A DNA stretch of 64,000 nt. It comes from Castor canadensis. Its lineage: Eukaryota > Chordata > Mammalia > Rodentia > Castoridae. Positions 60,480 to 64,000 of this stretch are shown here, piece by piece. Made by a program: the position numbers and the translations under genes. The stretch is from contig NC_133403.1 in the NCBI RefSeq assembly GCF_047511655.1, forward strand, positions 12,459,014 through 12,523,013. Direction: 5' to 3'. The notes under the pieces were generated by a model. It ran no database searches. It saw nothing but the letters and a program-made list of their open reading frames with translations, and was not told the origin of the DNA. Position 1 is the stretch's first letter. Each line of letters opens with the position of its first letter.

Positions 60480-60700
60480 TGCAGAACCCCGCCCCCGTCA
60501 GTGGGGGGCGGGACCTCACCCCGCCCCAGCGGTCCCCGCCCCGCCCCGCCTGGGCGCGGCCCCGCCCGATTGGCTGCTAGCCGTGACCGCCGCCAGATCC
60601 ACCCCCGCGGGGAGCGAGTCCGCCGAGCCTGAGCGGCCAAGGCGCCGGAGCCGAACCGGGTCTAGCGTCGCTGCCCCCGCCGGCCCCGCAGCCCCCGAGT
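60480..60700 (+). promoter_or_regulatory. ARVCF: Candidate internal (alternative) ARVCF promoter in a CpG island
   Basis: A second CpG island covers about 60.47-61.29 kb inside the ARVCF intron. Upstream of the putative exon are many GC boxes (for example 60503-60512, 60519-60527 and a CCCCGCCCCGCCCCGCC run at 60534-60550) and an inverted CCAAT box (ATTGG at 60569-60573). There is no TATA box. The density of Sp1-type sites next to a short catenin-compatible open frame suggests a promoter for a shorter ARVCF isoform. Direction is inferred from the downstream exon. Confidence 0.6.
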
Positions 60701-60730
60701 CCCGGTCCGATGCCGGCCGAACTCAGACAG
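60600..60730 (+). CDS. ARVCF: Candidate alternative ARVCF first exon encoding MPAELRQ
   Basis: An ATG at 60710 begins MPAELRQ, and the seventh codon, CAG, is followed directly by GT at 60731. The exon therefore ends in phase 0 after Gln, exactly as the main coding exon at 57186 does, so both could splice to the same next exon without frame change. The product would lack the coiled coil of residues 8-46. I recall mammalian ARVCF isoform models with such a start, but cannot verify that here. Weak points are the non-consensus donor (GTTGGA) and a poor start context (C at -3). The coding part is 60710-60730; the 5' end at 60600 is a guess. Confidence 0.5.
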
Positions 60731-63700
60731 GTTGGAGGGAACTTGCCCCTAGCGGGGGGCGGGGGCGCCGTCCCGGGACCCCGGCGGCGGCGGAGGGCGG
60801 GGCGCCGGCCTTCCCGGGAAGACCCGCTTTTGTTCCAGAGCCGCCGGCCCAAGGAAGCTATTGTCTGTGCTGCCGGCCGGGCTGCTCCGGACCCCGGGCC
60901 GGGCGCGGTGGCAGGAATGAGCACGCTGCCCTGGGGGGTGTGCAAGGCGGGGCGGGGCCGCGGGGGCCCCGGTCTCGAGCTCAGGGTCGGCGATCCTGAG
61001 TTCAGAACGTTCCAGACCGGTGTGGGTGCACCTCAGCCCCTGCCCAGAACAGGTGGTGAGGGACCAGGATGGGAGGACAGGGCCTTCCCGAGCGGTCCGG
61101 CACTGTGCAGAGGCTGATTTTGGTGAATCTGGAGATGGAACCCCACGTAGGCCTCCTGCTCCCTGGTGATGGTGCTGGGGGGCTTCCTTGCTTCCTCTGC
61201 CCTCTCCACTCCCTCCGCGGGCTCCGACTCCAGGGACCTGCGAAGGAGGTTTTGGAGCTCAATGGAAGCTCTTTCCGCCGCTGCAGCACACGTGAGGGGA
61301 GAGGGTGGAGACCGGCCCTGCCCACGTGTGAGGCGGGAGGGGTCTGGAGGAAAACCTGGCTGTCTGCCTCTCAGTACTAGGATGAGGGGAAAAAGCAGGC
61401 AGCCTGTACTCTACTTAGAGGAGGCGGGGTTCGGTATCAGGCAGGGAACTGAGATTGAGAGGACTGATAACTGCCAAAATACTCCTGGTGGTGGAAGGGA
61501 GGTCTCCCACATACCTGCCTACCTGGTCATTGAGGATCCTGCTGTAATACAGCTCTGGTGTGGGCCGGGCCCCCCCGCCCCCCCCAGGTCTGGCCACTGA
61601 CTTCCCAGAGATGGAAGGACCAGTGGGAGAATCATGGTCACCGTATGCCTGGAGGCTGGGTCTAGGAAAGCTGAGATAGGTGGCCACCTGCCCCCCAGCT
61701 GGCTCTCCAGCCTGCTTGCTCCTGGACCTTTTAGGTCACTCTACCTGGGACCACACCCTGGCAAGTGCTCTGCAGCTACGGGTCCCCAGGGGGCTGGGCA
61801 GAGGCTGTGGGCACCAAGGGAGGTAGTGTTTTGTGGCGGACAGGGGCTTGCTGTCTGGTGGTAGATGCCAGCCCAACTTGTCTTTCACTGTACCTGAAAA
61901 GTTCATGTTGGTGGCTTCCAAGAACTGATATCTCCATTCCTTCATCCATCCAGTGGTAGCTACCTTGTGTTCTCTAGGGGCCTGCCCAGGAGCTGTGGGC
62001 TCCAGGTATGCATTGCGCCTTAACCTGTGTACTAGTGGAGCCTTGCACAGGGTGGGGTGCCCACTCCTGTGGTCTGTTCTTGATACAGAACATGGGTGCT
62101 TATTTATAAAGTGTATGGCCTTTGTGTGTTGGTTCACGTTTCACTTTTCCACTCCTCACAGTCCCTGCATCTGGCCACATAGGTGGGTCTGGCACCCTGT
62201 TCCTTCCCTCTCTGTATGAGGAGGCTGAGGCTCTAGTATGTGACGGGGCTCAAGACGCTCAGTATTGTGCTCAGTGTTGGGTCCTTCGGAAACCTCTTCA
62301 AAGCAGTGGTTGGCTGGTGGGTCTGCATCATTGGGGCATCCCACAAGCCCAGGGAAGCTCTTGGGAAACCTCAGGCCTGGGTAGCAGTCTCTCTCTGGGC
62401 GAGGCCTAGCAGCCATGGACCTGCTCCACCACAGATGAGAGAGCCCCAGGATGGACTTACCACAGGTGGGTGAGACAGGAGGCTGGGTGTGGTCCCTGCA
62501 AGAGGAGAAAGGATGAGGGCGTGACAGAAGATGGTTGGCAGGACCCAGTGTGTTGAGGAGGGCTGGTGTGCACAGGGGAATAGGCGTGAGTCAGAAGTGG
62601 AGCAGAGGCAGTGTGGAGCTACAGGGCCAGAGGTTCCTGAGAATGAGCAAGTCTGGATAGGTGGACATGAGACCTGGGGTAAGACAGATCCAGCACCCCA
62701 CCAGGCCTCTCTGTTGAGTGTCAGCTGTATGTTGGTGACCATCCCACCATCCCACAGACCCACTGTGAAGATGTTACAGAGACCTGAGTCACCAGATGCC
62801 CTTCAGCCCCTCACTTACCATAGGCCTTAGTTTCACCATCTGTCATCAGCTCTGCTACCCCCACAGTGGATGCCTAGGTGGGTAACTGGGGGACTTGGTG
62901 ACTTGGTCTCTGCACGTTGGAAGCACATCTCATGGCCTGCATGGATAAGGGTATGGACAAGTGGCTGGCAGACACGATGGTGCATGCGCACTTGCGGTGC
63001 TGGTAGATGACCCCACAAGTTGATGTGCGCAAGCCAGTTGCCAGTCTGGCTGCTCGTATACTTGGGGCCATGCACATGCTCCTGTCTGAGGAATTAGGTA
63101 CACTCATATTTTGCGTGTCTAGATCCCTATTCCTATGTGTGTGTGTCCAGGCATGTGTATTGGGCCAGGCTTTCCCGCGAGCACCGGCTGACTCACGCTC
63201 CTGCCTGACTGGGTGAAGTCATCACCCGCTTTTAGCTCCCTGAGGTCATTTGCCAGCAGGGAGTCTTGGGGCCTTGGGATCCCATGGCCTGGCTACCAGG
63301 CCTGGGTGTTAGTGGGTGATTGCTGCAGGGTTGGATGTCTTGCTGGGGGTCCTGATTCTCCCAAGACCACCCCAACTGCACCGTGTCCAACTTTCATCAC
63401 AGCCAGGACAGGAGGAAGAAGCTGGGCCACTGGGTGGCAATGAGGTGTCATAACATTCTTCCCCCTGCTCTCCCCCTTGCCCTACCACCTCACTAGGGAG
63501 TAGGGGACTCCTCTCTGAGTGTTTAAGCATGCAAATGTATGCAAATCCACCAGGAGCCTATCCCAATGGCTCTCAGTCTTGCCTCTCCCCACCACACAGC
63601 CGGGAAACCCCCCTCTGGTGCCTGGCCCCCTATGCCGGAGCTCTTCTTGTCCTCTAAGGCCCAGCAGAGGGCTCAGGGTTTGACATGCAGTCACCAAACA

Positions 63701-64000
63701 CAGATAGGACAGCCCAGAACCCAGCTCCAGAGCTGTTCTAACTCCCCAGTGCCCTTGGAGAAGAGCCCAGGCCACCCTGCCTGGCAGCCAGCCAGTTGTC
63801 CCCACAGTGGGCCTCAGTTTATTTTTCTTTCCCAGGGAACAAGGGTCTCCTCTTCCTGGCCAGGTCCCAGCAGGCATTCCATTCCATCCTGAGACTGAGA
63901 AGGTAGCTGTCAAGACCCAGTCCTCCAGGGACAAGGCAAGGCTTAAAGGCTTCCTTGTCAGACAGGTGCCTAAAATCATCCTGCTAGCAGTTGTGAGGTT

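Larger units (their letters stand above)
27950..64000 (+). other. ARVCF: ARVCF gene, 5' portion (partial)
   Basis: This is the span of the ARVCF transcription unit in the window: promoter and exon 1 at 28 kb, first coding exon at 57 kb, and a likely internal promoter at 60.6 kb. ARVCF is a p120-catenin family armadillo protein of about 960 residues. It binds the juxtamembrane tail of classical cadherins and also acts in the nucleus. The exon that follows the N-terminal exon in other mammals (protein beginning EQSPGSQAS) was looked for and not seen before 64000, so the armadillo repeats and C-terminal PDZ-binding end lie outside the window. It is divergent from TANGO2, as in human 22q11.2. Confidence 0.92.
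57187..64000 (+). other. ARVCF: ARVCF intron 2, partial
   Basis: The intron after the first coding exon continues to the right edge. It contains an ID-like SINE fragment (about 57389-57450), several short MIR-like scraps (for example about 58310-58400 and 62810-62890) and a second CpG island at about 60.47-61.29 kb with a candidate alternative first exon. The next constitutive ARVCF exon is not in the window. Confidence 0.75.

Noticed and set aside
60256-60999. 247-codon plus-strand open frame across the second CpG island
   Set aside because: A different phase from MPAELRQ; low-complexity GC-rich translation and no homology recognised.
61166-61600. Possible extra exon near 61.2-61.3 kb (GTGAGG after CAGCACAC)
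   Set aside because: The translation matches no catenin sequence and there is no convincing acceptor; left unannotated.

Overview
This is a mammalian nuclear genomic window. It has spliced genes with long introns, CpG-island promoters, and a heavy load of SINE, LINE-1, LTR and DNA-transposon fossils. Its commonest SINEs are tRNA/ID-like units (RNA pol III box-like motifs, then a tail after a 'gttcaaaccccagta'-type 3' end), 7SL/B1-like units, and fusions of the two. This points to a rodent outside the mouse/rat group. From memory the fused form fits a castorimorph such as beaver best, but the species call is tentative.

The window matches the segment of human 22q11.2 that holds TANGO2 and ARVCF. 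On the minus strand, TANGO2 runs from a CpG-island promoter near 24.1 kb down to position 1, where the gene leaves the window. I located the non-coding first exon (donor at 24050) and four coding exons: 9916-9971 (with 5' UTR to 10011), 4438-4526, 2037-2156 and 987-1101. Their phases join exactly and give residues 1-126 of a protein of about 276, with the family NRDE motif at residues 25-28. The remaining exons lie beyond the left edge. The microRNA gene mir-185 sits in intron 1 of TANGO2 on the same strand (13535-13616), and both mature arms appear identical to the human ones as I remember them.

On the plus strand, ARVCF starts in a large CpG island (about 27.5-28.7 kb). Its promoter has three CCAAT boxes followed by a GC box, and a non-coding exon 1 ends at 28165. 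The first coding exon found is 56956-57186, with its ATG at 56974. It encodes 71 residues including the N-terminal coiled coil. A second CpG island at about 60.5-61.3 kb holds a candidate alternative first exon. That exon would give ARVCF a 7-residue N-terminus without the coiled coil, in the same splice phase. The armadillo-repeat exons lie beyond the right edge.

TANGO2 and ARVCF are divergent, with about 3.8 kb between their promoters. The rest of the window is intron. A 2.2-kb LINE-1 relic at 41.76-43.97 kb is riddled with younger SINEs and is followed by a Tigger-like DNA transposon with visible terminal inverted repeats. There are MaLR-type solo LTRs near 20 kb and 46 kb, and a half-kilobase degenerate CCAT-type satellite at 53.3-53.8 kb. 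I saw no bacterial genes, CRISPR array, intact transposase or unknown multi-gene system. The most worthwhile leads are the alternative ARVCF start, the mir-185 host arrangement, the triple-CCAAT promoter, and a few AT-rich non-repeat islands that look like possible conserved regulatory elements.
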